The notes beneath the pieces are model-generated. The model made no database searches, was not told the DNA's origin, and worked only from the letters and a program-made list of their open reading frames with translations. Below are positions 24,501 to 38,065 of a stretch of 64,000 nucleotides of DNA, one piece after another. The first letter of the stretch is position 1. Every line of letters begins with the position of its first letter. Source of the stretch: Spirodela intermedia (taxonomy: Eukaryota > Streptophyta > Magnoliopsida > Alismatales > Araceae); the NCBI GenBank assembly GCA_902729315.2, contig LR746267.1, forward strand, positions 2,680,886-2,744,885, read 5' to 3'. The position numbers and the translations under genes were made by a program.

Positions 24501-27500
24501 ATGACAATATGACCATTCCGAAAACAATTAAACCAGCTCACTTGACACATTCAAGGACCCTATCAAGGACAACATCCAGGTTGCACAGTCTAAGAGAATA
24601 GAGATGAACGGAAATAAAACACTACGATAAACAAGACGTAAGAATAGGAAAAGGGGAGGGTTTCTGAAGGAAACCCAAGAATAGTTTGGGACGAATTCGA
24701 GAGCGCCCCACTCTCCTAGTTTTCCTTCAAAAGTGCCCCCACAGTGGGGCCTTATATGTCCTCCTAACTGGGCTCCTTGGCCTACTTATGACTTACCTTT
24801 CCCCTCTGGGCGTAAGTAATCCTAGCAGTGGGCCTGGTAATGGGCCTGATATTTTTGGCCCTAACACATTACTTTTGTTCCATGCTGGGCCTTGAAATTT
24901 TCAAGAGCATGGTAAAAACAAAGGTCATGTGAAGGATACTAAATATAAAAATAAGCGTACGGAAATCACTATTAAACTGATATCTCCATCCTATGACATT
25001 TACAATGAAATAAAAAAATAGAAAAGAGTGTGTCCTATTCAAAATAAAAAAAATTATTTCATAAATTCATGGGAGCCTTTTTCATATATGATTAAATAAA
25101 ATCAAATGGCATTTTAAACTCAAAAAGAAAGTGGATATTTGAAAATTTCTCCGAAGTGCACATACTTCCAAGATCTATAATTGTAAGGGCCTGATGAGGG
25201 TACTTCATGTAACAGCTTTGGCTTAAGACTCTCCAAATAGAACAGAATATAAGACAGCTAATGCTAGATTCCTGGAAAGATTGTCTTTATTTCTCATCAA
25301 ACATCATTTTGCTCATCAAATCCCCAGACGAAATTAAAATTCCCGCCAAATATATTGAGGAAGATTTCTTGCAGATTAGAAACGCCGGAAGTAAAATTTC
25401 TCTGACCAATCTACAGCTGGATGCTGTTAAAGTGTAGGAATACCAAGGCAAGCCAAATTGAAAAATGAATGCTTCGAGTAGGGATATAAGTCCATCGAAT
25501 TGAATAAGCTTCTATCTAATCCACACAGCGGTGAATTTCTCATTATACAAAAAACTCTCTATTTTAATGTCCGACAAACCTGTCCCAACTGACAACTACA
25601 TTCAATAAAATAATAGTATCGGATATAATATAGGACAGTCTGATAATAATTGTTTATATCATCCCCATGATATCATTTTTGTCTATTAATTTTACGGACA
25701 AGAATATGCACCTAAAATTTCTAAGATACTTATGATAAATTTGTAGATCTGCCAGTACCTCAGACAGCATGTCATCCGCTGTGACACCTACATGAAAGGT
25801 AGCACTAACAGAGATATTCACATTTAATTTTCCTCATATCACAAAGATAAACCTTTCAATTCCTGCTGCTCATCATGAATCCAGTTGTCATTTCTAATAC
25901 TACCACTGAGGTGTAACAAACAGGTTGAAACATAAAGACCACTATGAGAAGATGAAACGCATGCATAATTCTTTCAGCTATTTATCACATTCTCAACCTT
26001 GTAGCCATAAAATTGTCTTATCAGAATGCGATTTAGTATTTGAACATCAAACAAACATCTTTTCATGAAAAAATATTATCTCTATTTTCTCCTGAGTTTA
26101 ATGACATCAAATCCCCCTATAAGATGTAAGATATATGAAGCCACCATTTACAACAGAATCAGAACTAAAATTTTGATAAATGCAAATAAAAGTTTCTCAG
26201 TGTTATAGATAAGGACAATCGAAAAATTCTTCCATACCTTACGTCAACAGCAAGTAAATTGGGGCAAGTTTGTGCAGCTTTGGTAAGACCAAGATCAGTG
26301 ATGTCCGAACCAGAGATATCCAATGTATCCCATGAATCATCAAGCAGAGCATTTAGAATCCCATCATCCAATAACTTTCTCCTCCTAGCAATAGCGACAA
26401 TTGTCTTCTGCATGTAAATAATAGTTAGAAGTTCATCAGATACATAGTTTAGAAACTATCTCCAAAATTAAAATCAAAGACACTTTCCAGAAACTCTTCA
26501 AATTAGAGTACATATGACAATTAGCTCTCTGATATGTAAACTTCTTATCAATTACAAAACCGCCAATTGCATGGCAGCTAAACCGCTAAAACACTTAAAC
26601 AGGTAATAGAACGTCATAACTAATAGAATGAGTAAGAGAGGAGATATTGAGAAAATCTCAGAAACGCGTATTTACTTCATATTGGTAGCCCAGGGCTAAA
26701 CAGATAAAGCACAGTCAGCTTTAAAAATTTACTGGCATCATCAAATCGAATGGTTGATTTCAAGAAATCTATCTAGAATGTCAAACAGCTCAGAAACAAA
26801 ACGGTCAAAATGCACAGAATGAGGAAGCATCAACAGAAACAAGACATGAATAAGAAAAGATATCAATCTTATCCACTCAATCAAGAAAAATGGGCATGGG
26901 TCGCTAGTAGCAGCAGACTATTCAGGATCATTAGAAGATTTAACCTTTCAGAGGAAAACGGTAATGAAATGTCGCTCCTACCAAGAAGATACAAATAGCC
27001 AACGAATAGTAAAGATGACACTGAAATTAACCGGTTATATTTTAGGTCACAGCAGCTGTTATCAATTTAATGTCTACCTCATACAAATCCAACTGTTATT
27101 AGAAGAGAATGGAATATAATCCGCAGTTATATAGGTTGATCCACCTAGCTCATGATTGGATCCCACTTGGAAAAAAGACGGCAATGAAAGTGTGTTTTAG
27201 TGACAAACTAGAGCCATCCGTGCCTCAGATCTACAAACTCTACATGGTCGCACCTCTTCAGAGAGGGCACAGAAATTCAACTCGGATCAACCTGGCTTCA
27301 AATAAGGCATAAAAAGGGCTTTGTTTAAGTCATGTTATCTACTAACACACTAACCCTAACCCCACTAAAAGCGCCCTAACCACTCAATGTCTTTCAAAGT
27401 CCATTAGGAAGTTATAACAATCTCAAAAGAAACATTATTCCACAAGAAAATCGAATGCATCTTGGGATTCTACGAAATCTTCAATAGCACAATCAGACAG

Positions 27501-30500
27501 ATCAGATGAAGTCTATGTGACAATTTCAACTGAACTCAAGTTATAACTGTCTTGCTGGGCTTGCTGTTTTCGTAAATAATATGGAATAATTGAATATATG
27601 AAACAACCTAATTACGACGTCAGAGCTGAAACCATTCTATAGTCCTAGGTGCTTACTGCACTCATAAAACTTTCCATAGTCGACTCAATTTATCTGCTTC
27701 GATTCTTCCAAAAAAACTAAGTAAAATATCTATAAACACTCATTCTAAATCCTTTTGATGGAAAGCGTTCTTCACTCAAGTTGTTGTAAGTTTCAATCAA
27801 ACTACGCAGCTAAAATAATAAAATCCTCTGTGTTCAACTCGGTCACATTCAAAATAATCAATGCCATGTGAATGACTATTACCTTACTTCAAGTAATCTT
27901 GATTTCTATCTTTCCATAGAACCATTAGTTTTAGAGTGTTAATGCATCAACATCCCACAATTTTCCTGTCTTCAGTTTGAGAAAAAAATATCCCAAGCCC
28001 ATCTTCAGGTAGTCCATTAATCTCTTCTTTAATTGCTTAAATCCATTCCTTACTTTTTTAAAGCTTCTTAAATTGCTTTTGGCATGTAAATGAAATCTAG
28101 AGTAGTAACAAAGACGCCATGTCGAGGAATAAGTTAGTCAAAGGATAAAAAATCAATTATAGGATCCTGAGTACCTTTGTTGAGGAAGGAAGTGCTATTT
28201 TTACATGAATCTGGTTCAGATTCATGAATATGTCCTTTATGGATTGGGTGGATCAGGCTATACACATCTTCAGTAAGATTTTGGTTTCTTGGCTGGTTGA
28301 TTGAGTTGTGAATAATATTATTTTGAAGTAATTATTGGAGATTCAAATTGAAGTTGACCGTGTTCAATTGATAATTCAAATGACCCATAATTAGAACCTA
28401 TTTCCGTATTAGTATCTTAGGCATAACTTATTTAACATCAATATTAGTGAAGTTGTGTGTGAATGTAGACTCAGTGTTAATGCAAATTGTCGTGTACGTC
28501 TGATTGGGTGGAAAGTCATCAGGAAACAATAAATCACATCTTCCTAATGAGTATTCCCTTGAACCAGACCAAGTAGAAAGTGTTGTTTTCAAAAAGTGAA
28601 ACCCATAGTGACAAAGACTACAACTACGAGGATGATAGCATCTGTATCCTTTTTGATAGTTAGACTAATCAATGAAGATGCACTTTAAAGCTTGAGCAGT
28701 TAATTTCATGCGATGTTCTTTATGGACATGAAAATATGCCGTACAACCAGATATTTATGGAGATAAGAAGCCTATGTTGGCACTTGAATCATAAACCTAA
28801 AACAGCATACTCAAAGAATTTTAATGGTGAATGGCATGATAAGAAAATCGATTAGTAGGTAAAACTATTCCCCGAAGAATTTTTAGTAAATTAGATTGAA
28901 AAAGTAATGCTCACATGGCTTCTAATAGGCATCTGTTTCTGTGTTCAGCAAACCTATTTTAATGTTGAGTGTTAATTCATGAGGATTCATGGACTATTCT
29001 TGCTTTTGAAAAAATAAAGTTAGAAATTAGTTGAAACAATCATTCTCATTATCTAACCAAACCATCCCTCTACATACTTTCCCCAAAGTAAGTTTTCACC
29101 GTACTCTGGGATTACTGGAAAAAATTTGGTCCCATTAGATTCTGTTTCTTTTATAAGATATGATCATATCTTATACACAATTTTCGTTACTTTCCCGGTA
29201 ATACATTTTCAGCATGAAATACACAATGGGTATCGAGAAAGGTGGCTGTACAATTCAAGTCTTTGATGATTTTGAAGATAGAAGACTGATTAATAGTTTC
29301 AAAACATGTAAGACAATGTAATGAGAGGGGAAGGAAAACTTAAACTTTTTATGACCGATCATGGGGACAAATGATTCATTAGTACGAAAAAAATTCCAAG
29401 TTCTGGGGTCAAATACGTACTAATCAAAATTATTTAAGTATTGGGTAATAGCGGAACAGTATCTATGACCCATTATTTGGGGTGGACAGATTTGGAAGCT
29501 TTAAAAGAATCACAATAAGATATCACTCTGATCAAAGGGATAATTAAGTTTGGACGAGAGAGTTAAGTAAACCCTCCTTTCATCTTTTCAATATACTGCG
29601 ACAAAATATTTCACATCGCCAAATAGCTCATCTTGAGAAGTATCCTCATTAAGGACATTGACTTCACTTAATTCTTTTTTAATCTACCATTCTTAGCTAA
29701 CATTTGAGCTTTCTCATAAAGCTTAAAGAAATTATCCCTCATCTGTTGAAGTCTTTTACATTAAGAACACTACAATCCATCTCGTCTGGGCTGTTTTGAC
29801 TTAACAACCTTGTTCTTTCTCAGTTCTGGATTCCATTTCTTACTTTCTCTACCGTCTAAACTCTCCTTTGTGATGATCGTAGAACACTCGGATGGTTTTC
29901 TCAAGCATAACATATCCCCTAGTTTTCACTACACATATCATGGAAAAAAACCTTTCTAAGAGATGACAACAGTCCTTCCCTATCAGTTGCAGTGTTACTT
30001 GATTACATTCCATATTTAATCTTCCTAGAAACCCAAATATCCTACCTCTCTGGATAAAATTTTGTACAGCTGCAGTATCCTTAGTAAGAACTTGATAATG
30101 ATAAATTTAAAGGCAAAGACTAACCAAAATAGTTGTAGAATTCGGTAATAGAAAGAAAATCTTGTATGGCGAAATGATACTCTGGTTTTCAATTCATAAA
30201 TTAGTGAAGTATCTTGCTTTATCAAGTATTTTACTTAACAGCCTTGATAAAGTGTCTCCCAAATGTTTCACGTTATAGGGGGGAACGTAGATCTTTACTG
30301 ATCTCTAACTGCGTTGAATTCTATATCTAGAACGTGATCACCAATATTCCTCATCCCACACTTGGAACCTAAGATCGTTCTCACTCAGACCAGTCCTATC
30401 TAAGTGGCCAACCTTCCCTCATCCCTTCAAGAATGTTCTCACAATCCCTCAAAATCTACGACCATTGCAAATAGGTTTCTTGCATCAAGGAGTAGGCAAC

Positions 30501-33500
30501 GTTGATGCTTTGAATATCTCCACTTAAGCTTATTGATGGGAAATCAGAGAGAATTCCAGAGAGACACATTCTCTAATACCACACATTGCTCTCTAATATC
30601 ATGAAGAAGAAATTTTTGATTCATCTCTATTGAAGGGGCTGGAAAAGCAATGTGTATTAGAGAATGTGTAATAACAAGAGAAAACAACCTCCAAAAAAAT
30701 CCCCAACAGCACTAAATGAAAAGAGGAACACGTAATAAGGAAAGAAGATTCGTTAAGGAATGTCTTGGAAAATAACTCACAATATTGCTCAGAAAACTTG
30801 CAGAAGAGAAAACTTTCATGATTCTATCTCATATAATGAAAGAAAGTAAAATGGAAAAAGGCTCATCTTTCATAAAACAAGAATTTAGGCAGATTTTTTC
30901 TCTTACCTTGATATTTCCTGGTAATATCACAGAAATTTCAGCCAAATGTCCGACAATATCCTCAAGGTGTTCTCCAAGTAATCCAAGACATAGACTAACT
31001 AACTTTCGAGGTATATTTGTTGGAACGGTTGAGCCTATAATATTAAAGTGGTCAATGACTTTATCAAACAAAGAATCAATAAAGATTCTCACGAGGCCAA
31101 ATGGCCAGAAAAATAACGGCATCTCACATAAAAGATTAAAAAGAGGAAGAAAACAGTAGCTAAATTTCATTGCACAAAAAAGAAATTCTCAATTTTAACA
31201 AAATGAAAAGAATATAGAGAAAAAGTGTGAAATGACATTCAATTCGGTGCCAAAGGGCAAAGGTTTTTAATCATATAAGATATTTTATAAAACCATATTT
31301 TATATTATTATGATATCAGAGTTGAGTTAGCACTAACATACTTCATTAACATCAACAATTGAGTTGGGATTAACTTTTCTGTTTTATCTATATGCAAAAT
31401 TACCCCCGTTCTTACTACTTTCAACCTCCCTCTTCTTGATTTATAGTTTGACCAACTTAAAAGCAAAAATTAATGCAAAAAGCTTACCTCAATCAAAGAA
31501 ATCAAAGTATTTGTAAGGATCTAATGACTAAACAAATTGAAACCAAGCATAGGGGGACACTTCACATGTAAACCACTCTTTTAAACAAATCACAATTGTT
31601 GAAGGAAGAATTTTCATCCATACCAATTAGTACAATGCATGGAATATTAATCCCAATCATTGATGTTTAAGCAAAAAGGATCCATTCGATTGATAGAGCA
31701 TAATGACTAATTATTATCTACAATTGCCGAACCACCCAGTATACTGCCTTGCGCATATGATATAAATGAATCCAACGAAGCTTCTTTCTGTAACAATGCT
31801 AACAAAATTAGAGTCAAGTTCAAAATAACCCATGAAGGCACTTATCAACTCAAAAGCTTAAAAATCAATAGGTTTTACCCACTTTCCACATCATTAGTCA
31901 ATTAAGAAGTTCAAGATGTACTTATCTGAGCACTAAGATGATGTGAAAAATCTTTTGACCAAATTGACTGTTTGTTTATACATTTAAACCTTGCCTGTGC
32001 ATCCTCCTCATCTTGTACATCTTCAGAGAATCTAAGCATAATTTATTTTTGCCAAGAATTCTTGAAAAATTGCCAAGTAGTTCTTGAAAAAAATGGGTCA
32101 TGGCTGTGCTATGTCTCCTTTGAACCATGCATTTCTAAAGAGTATCATTTCCTTCCATTTCGTCTTCCTTGCTTTGGTCACTATTAAAAGCACAATTATT
32201 TTACCCTATTTGACTTAAACCACTTTCAGACACTCATTTACTTCAATCACCTATCCTGCTACCATCAACAACACTCATTTGGCCGTCAACTGAGCAAGAT
32301 GATAAGCAAGAAAACAACCAGGCAAAGAATTAAACCCTTGAGAAAAAAATAGGAATAACAAAACAGACGAAACCACCAAGACTCTTCTAGACCACCCAAG
32401 AGATGAACTAGGTTCTAGGTATCCAATGAAGTACTCAACTTATAAACCTATTTTCCAATCCAAAAAACTTCAAATAAATTTAAATAGCAATTCTTATAGA
32501 AAAAGTCCTAATAGAAAAAGAGAACAGGAAGAAAAGTTGAATAGCTAGCACATCAGTTTGGTTTCAGCTTATGATTGACTAAATATTTAACTCATCTTAT
32601 AATTTACAGTTTGAATGGTTTATCTTACATAATTTCGAATAGAGAAACAGCATCTGTCAGAAAGTTAAATGACATGAGTACCCTGAACTTCAATTTGTCG
32701 AGTACATTTTTTATCTCTAAATCGAACAAAAATAATTGCTAAAAAATATTTTAAACTGAATACTGAGAATAATATTAAGAACTTCATTCTGCTGATCTAA
32801 CTCATGCATCAGTAATGTTATCATATTCGACTCAACTATCATTGGTGACACTGCCTATGTAATTGTTCGAATTCAGAATAATAACTCAATCGTCAAGCCA
32901 CTTAATACTCTATTTTTCAAAACTTTCCCTTGATGCAATTTTATTGATCTGACTGTCTATAGATTGAATTTTTATAACATATTCAGGACGGTTTACATCT
33001 TTAATTGTCAATTCGAGACTTTTCTCTGTTATAACCTGTTGATGTTATGGAGATCTGATGTAATCAAGCATTTGTTCATATTTCTGAAAGATAATCATAA
33101 CAATGTTCTGATATTTTATTAGATTTAGCATTTTCCAAACTGCGTATGAATGGGTTACATAAAGTGAATGCTCTTAAAAACGATCTGTGGTTGATAGATT
33201 TTACCATAAGATCCAAGGGACAGTTGGGCCAGCTAGGACAGGAATACTAGAGAGTTAGCAGACTCGGGCCACATCAACTTCAGTCCATCTATAAGGGTAT
33301 ATCGGTGCCTAAGGCAGCCAATACCCTGGTACAAATCTGTAAATGGCCTTCCATACACGAGAAGGTCACTTTGATTTATGGATAGAGCCTTTAGGCCAAC
33401 AAAATCAGCCATATACCTTCCAAAGCATGACGAGCTCAACATTCAAACCTCTTCTTAGAAAGTTTTTGACGATACCATAGTGCATAGAGCATTACTGCTA

Positions 33501-35470
33501 GATAACCTGATGCATTCGGAAGATGAGTTAAAAATTCTGATGCAAATCAATTCCAGTATGAGGTCCAGGAATCAATTAGCAGCTCTTGAGACTGATTATT
33601 TCAGGCATACTATTTTTCTCAATGACATCTTGATATATAAAAAAATGTATTAAGCATGGGACAAAGTAAAAAAAAAAACTTAGGATCCTACGTGGGATTC
33701 CTCAGGCTGACAGGTCTGGAAACATATACCTTGAGGATACTATTTTGAAAGGATGGGTGGGCTTAAGTGACCTGGAGAGGTTACTCTCACTTACGAAAGA
33801 CTGAAGAAAGAAATTATTTTGACCATACAGAAATGTCAGTCTTACATGAAGTAACAAACTTTTATGATGAAAACAAATCACCAAAGTATCAAACATCTCA
33901 TCATGCAGAGGAAAAGCAACTATGCTCAACGAGAATGCAGGAGAAAAATAACGAGGTTTGACTCGAAAACAGAGTATAAGTTTGAGACCTCAAACGAGTA
34001 CAAATACCATATATTGAAGGGAAGAACAGCCTAGGACATCCCGTATTATTTTAAAAGTGGATCCTTGGTGTTTTCCTAGCAAGCTAAAAGCTTCAAAATG
34101 TTACAAGAACTCCACAATTCACTTTTAGTTAGACACACAAGACTTCATGGGACTCTACGGAAGGTTTGGAAAACGATCAAGTCGAAATTCTTAATTGAAA
34201 AGGATTTTGCAAATGCATGACCTCAAGCATTTTAAACTTTGTGAATGAATGCCTCACTTGTTAAAGCAACAAAAATCAGACAAAAGTCCATCCCCTTAAG
34301 ACTTCTCCAACCTTTTCCATGTTCCCGAGAACTTCATTGAAGCCCTGTCCATGTACATGCCACAATGTGTCATCTTGGTGGATCTGGGCCACCTATCTAT
34401 TACTATTTCATCAACACAGCTCATATTTTATACTGTTCAAGATGTTTTTCACAGATTCAGCAGTAACTGTTAAGAAGCATAGGGCTCCATCTTCCATAGT
34501 CTTTCAACGAGATAGAATTTTCACAAGCAATTTTTGGAAGATATCATTAATTTTAAGTTAAGCATTGCCTGTAATCCGCAGTCAGAAAGGCAGACCTCAA
34601 AATCCAATGAGGGGATTATTTTGTAGTTTTGGCCAGAATGGCACTACAACCTCATGGCATTTATAAGATAAAAGCTATAGGCAACCAGGAAGATGATGAA
34701 GAAACACAGATCTAAACCAAACACCTCGGCAACCGGAAGAGGGCAGTCGGGTATCTTCGGAATTCCAACCTTATAGATTACGCTCCGTCATAAGGGAAGG
34801 AAACCAGAAACTCAGGCCTCTGCATTTTGGCGCCCACCAAGCGCTTGAAAAGGTGAGAGAGGTGGCTTAGACTTCCTACAGAAGTCAAAAGAATACATAG
34901 TGTTTCATGTCTCCCGACTTCAGTCGAGGGTGGACAGCAAGTTAATATCTCAAACTGGACTAATATAGAATCTCTATCTAGTTTCGGGCAGGAATATTTT
35001 TCTAGCACGGAAGGCCTCGTTTCCCACGTATGGATCTTCTTGACTTGAGCATATTCTTGAATAATTCTGATCACAATTAATCATAGCTCCGTGCCCAGAG
35101 CTCCACACGTAGAATTACCGGGAGTAGTAGACACATAGAGAGGAGAAATGACGATAAATTGACGGATTACAGAGGGCGGAAACAGGGTACACGCCGAAAA
35201 CGCAACGCACGAAGACAGAAGATAAACTAGAGCAAATTGAACAGGAAAAGACAAACGGAAAGGCCTGCATAATAGAATTCTAAGATTCACTGGCCGCATC
35301 ATTCAAAAAAAGGGTAACCAAATAGGTCGGGATAGAAGACCCAGCCAGTGGTTACCTCGAGCAAAGGAAGAGGAGGAAGATGGCTTTGTTCCCAGAGAAG
35401 GCTTAATATCGACCTTTCTCGTAGCGGACGACCTGATCTCGGGTCCGGCACCGAGCTTCCCTTTTTCCAT
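21540..35470 (-). CDS. Leucine-rich repeat (RNI-like) protein
   Basis: Six exons on the minus strand join in phase to 353 residues: 35356-35470, 30907-31034, 26238-26407, 24323-24400, 22707-22851, 21540-21965. Exon 1 gives a polar, Ser/Lys-rich N-terminus (MEKGKLGAGPEIRSS...). Exons 2-5 carry leucine-rich repeats of the ribonuclease-inhibitor type: LVSLCLGLLGEHLEDI, DTLDISGSDITDLGL, CKKITIVGVSALISQC and HSLEILRCGGCPSSEST. Exon 6 holds CPRIAVNPQPSP and a strongly basic helix (RDLRLAPKRAKNMRQRQRR) that could be a nuclear-localisation or RNA-binding segment. It resembles a conserved plant family I remember as At4g23840-like, of unknown biochemical role; the repeats predict a protein-binding scaffold. 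The first two introns are about 4.3 and 4.5 kb and contain retrotransposon remains, yet every visible junction and frame is intact. Confidence 0.87.
23080..23112. repeat. CT microsatellite in LRR-gene intron 4
   Basis: An uninterrupted run of about twelve CT dinucleotides is followed by a CCCTC-rich tail. It sits inside the intron between the exons at 24323-24400 and 22707-22851. Confidence 0.8.
27880..30000 (-). mobile_element. Degenerate Ty1/copia gag-pol in LRR-gene intron 2
   Basis: Minus-strand reading gives scattered but collinear copia landmarks with many stops and frameshifts. A gag zinc-knuckle relic lies near 29700-29800 (CKRLQQMRDNFFKLYEKAQ, equivalent to the CxxC...H...C...KLHG type). 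A protease-region relic lies near 29190-29260 (KIIKDLNCTATFLDTHCVFH). The start of reverse transcriptase lies near 27880-28090 (TNGSMER*KSRLLEVR, equivalent to SDGSIERYKARLVAKG). No LTR boundary was identified. The element lies in the same orientation as the host gene. It cannot be functional. Confidence 0.7.
33600..35000 (+). mobile_element. Degenerate Ty3/gypsy pol fragment in LRR-gene intron 1
   Basis: Plus-strand reading, opposite to the host gene, gives gypsy landmarks in the correct order with stops between them. These are the reverse-transcriptase active-site relic FLNDILIY (about 33615-33640), FLRLTGLE (33695-33719, equivalent to FLGLTGYY before RNase H), and a zinc H2C2 relic NFVNECLTC (about 34235). 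They continue with the integrase core relic QRDRIFTSNFWK (about 34505-34540), a NPQSERQT stretch just after, and a post-integrase FHVSRLQ (about 34900). No LTRs or intact frame were found. Confidence 0.75.
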
Positions 35471-38065
35471 GCGAAGGTCGTCGACGACGCCAGCCTAGAA
35501 GTTGGTACGCCGGGCTGAACAGGGCTTAGCTCACGGGAGAACAACACTCGCCCGCTATAAAAACTTCGAAGCGACTTAGCCAATTACGCATTGGCCGAGT
35601 TGGCATGCTAACTTGCAGCGCCACGGAGGCTCAGAAATTGCCTGGAATTAGCATATTTAACCATGAAATTTATGAAAAATAAAAAAATAAATCTATGAAT
35701 TAATTTGGAGTTGTTAAGGCTCCCTCCTGCGCCATAATATTTCCGCTCCCTACAGAAGAGTTATTATGCCTACGTAGGGAAATTGTTAGGAAGAAAATTT
35801 TCTTTCATTCACATCCCAGCTCCCCCTCCCCCCCATTTTCTTGCTGTAATTTCCTCTCCCTCTTTTAATCTCTCTCTGTGCTTTTTCTTGAAGAAAAAGA
35901 AGGCAATGAGAATGAAACTGGAAGGAGAAAGATTGGTGAGAAAATGGGTTGATGATCACATTTTGCCCACGAAGATGGGGAGGTATTTCCCCATCCTCTC
36001 TGTCTTTCTTTGATCACATTTGGATCCAGAAAAGAAAAATGGAGGGATGATTGGAGGATTCTATTATTCTGAGATTAGAGATAAATTGGTCATCTCTATC
36101 TATTCGTGGGTAGATATTTGTTATCGGTTGGGTAGTGCTTCGCTGAGTTGTAGATACTGAAATTTCCTTGAGCAAATGGTTTTTTCTTGGATGTGAAGAT
36201 CAAGCTTCTGTACAGCAAGGAATCCTGTCTCTTCTTCCATGAAATCTGATCAGCTTACTATGGTTATTGAATGTTTTGTGCTGAATGATTCTTAGTTTGG
36301 TTAAGCTTTACACGAGATAGGAAAATTGATGAAGTCAACGGGCCAATCAACGCCTCATCCATCCAGTTCAATGAGGGTCAACCTCAAGCCAGTCAAGGGA
36401 GGCAACAAGGATCACCTCCTCCTCCTCCTTCGAGGTCAACTCTTTCAAGGAGGACTGCAAGAATTAGAGTCCCTGGAGTAGACGTCAACATTGGGGAGGC
36501 GACACCAGCGCCATAGTCCACCGCCGGCCCAGCCGTTCGACGGTCGCCTGGTCCGCTCTCGCCATTTTCGGCGGCCGATGGAGGATTTATTTTCCCGCCG
36601 GGCGAATTACGCAGGCTTATTGCTTGAGTCACATTGAGCGTTTCTATGAATTGGTGGCAGCCGAGAGCGCGAGAGCGAGAGAAAGACGGAGATCTCGTTC
36701 TTCACGGCCTTCCCATCGGTGGCTCTCCTTGCGGGGCTCGACTGCGGACGGCATTGCTACAGAAACGGTTGCGGATGGAGGAGTTGATCGACGATGATAC
36801 AGGTGAGCCCCGCTTCCGTGCCTCCTCTTTACTCCGTATCTCGTCCAGTAGTAGACCATCTTCTTCGAGTTCTCTCCTCAAACTTCATCATGCTGTTGTT
36901 GATCCCTCTGGTCGAGCACAAAGGATCGGCATGGCACAGATCTTTGCACAGTTTAGTGCCCGCGAGGAATGCGTGACCAGCCCGCTGAAGGCCTCGAAAG
37001 GGATGGTTTTCGTAGCCATGCAGCAAGTCTATGGCGAAACCAGACGAGGCGACATCGACGTCAATTACAAAGATTTCTCCGCCTCGCCATCCTGCAACTT
37101 CTGCTCTAGGATCATCCCGCCGAAGCCCTGCACGACGGCGGGGCCCTCTTCCAGTCCACCACATCATCCGTAAGGGCTACAGCGCCTGATCCCGTCCTCT
37201 GTCACTCACCGTAAAGGTCCGCCGCCAGTCGGACTGTAAGCTCTCTTTATACTTGGATCGGGTTGTCACTGTCCAATCGCTACCCCTCATGTTTTCATCC
37301 CCTTGACTCATCTTATGGTCGTCTGGATTAAGGCCTCTTCAGCTGAGTCAGATCTTGGAGTGAAGGGGAGATCCCCACCGTCGTGGTCGACATGAAGACC
37401 ACCAATAAAGGCATGTTTCGAGCTGCCGCACCCGGTGGTCTTCTGGAGAAAGCTCATTCGAGTTTAAACGTTATCCATGGGCTAAGGCTAAGACAGTGTG
37501 ACTGTTGGACGACCAGTGGGGGGCCCGGCCGAGCCCCTCGATGCGTCTGTAGCATGGCTGCCCTTCGTATGACTTGCAGACCGATCAAACATTTTGTCAG
37601 CTATTACCCTGGCTAGTTAAATAATCATACGGTTCAACAATGACTCTAACATGGCTGACATTTTAATCAAATTGAAAATGTGTTTTCCACATTAATGTCG
37701 TTTAATAGCATGTTTCATATCTGGGGGTATTAATCAGATAGTATTATTCACTAGATTGAAATAAGTCGAACAAATAAAGCTGCTGTTGAGGAAAAAAAGA
37801 AAAAGAAAAAATAGAACGTAATGACACAAAAGGCCAAGAATTGAACAACAGGCGCTGAAATATAAGATTTCCTTGCCGTTCCAAGTGAGGTTATCTGAAG
37901 GTGTACGTACTCCCAAGTACATAAAAATGTCTACTGTTTGAATAGAAACACCTTATCTTTCCAGAATAACCTTACATGTATTACTACTTCCCGGAGGTCT
38001 TGGTAGCGTATTGATCATCGAATAGCCATTGAAAATGGAGACGTGCTTCTGCACGTTATGTTTAG
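35471..38065. other. LRR-gene promoter, then GC-rich unassigned block
   Basis: The first few hundred bases upstream of 35470 (minus sense) must hold the LRR-gene promoter. From about 36400 to 37600 the sequence is GC-rich with long open frames on both strands (for example 36634-37173 + and 36829-37167 -), but none resembles a family I know. At 36777-36825 there is an in-frame MEELIDDDTG stretch. At 37020-37170 a minus frame reads EGPAVVQGFGGMILEQKLQD. Either could be a gene remnant. I make no functional call. Confidence 0.35.

Noticed and set aside
25755-25808. Candidate extra LRR-gene exon reading GVTADDMLSE
   Set aside because: It can be placed in frame, but exon 26238-26407 joins directly in phase to 24323-24400 and gives the expected repeat, so the extra exon is unnecessary.
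26238-26413. ATG at 26413 as the start of the LRR protein
   Set aside because: The ATGCAG is better read as a splice acceptor (CAG then AAG); exons at 35356-35470 and 30907-31034 join upstream in exact phase and add family-like sequence.
27345-27385. Interstitial telomere-like repeat (taaccctaacccc)
   Set aside because: Only about two degenerate units; far too short to call.
30829-31170. Minus-strand ORF beginning with a hydrophobic segment, as a signal-anchored protein
   Set aside because: The hydrophobic N-terminus is intron read-through before an acceptor at 31035-31036; only 30907-31034 is exon.
36634-37173. 179-codon plus-strand ORF as a gene
   Set aside because: GC-rich sequence is open on both strands, no family was recognised, and the peptide looks low-complexity in parts.
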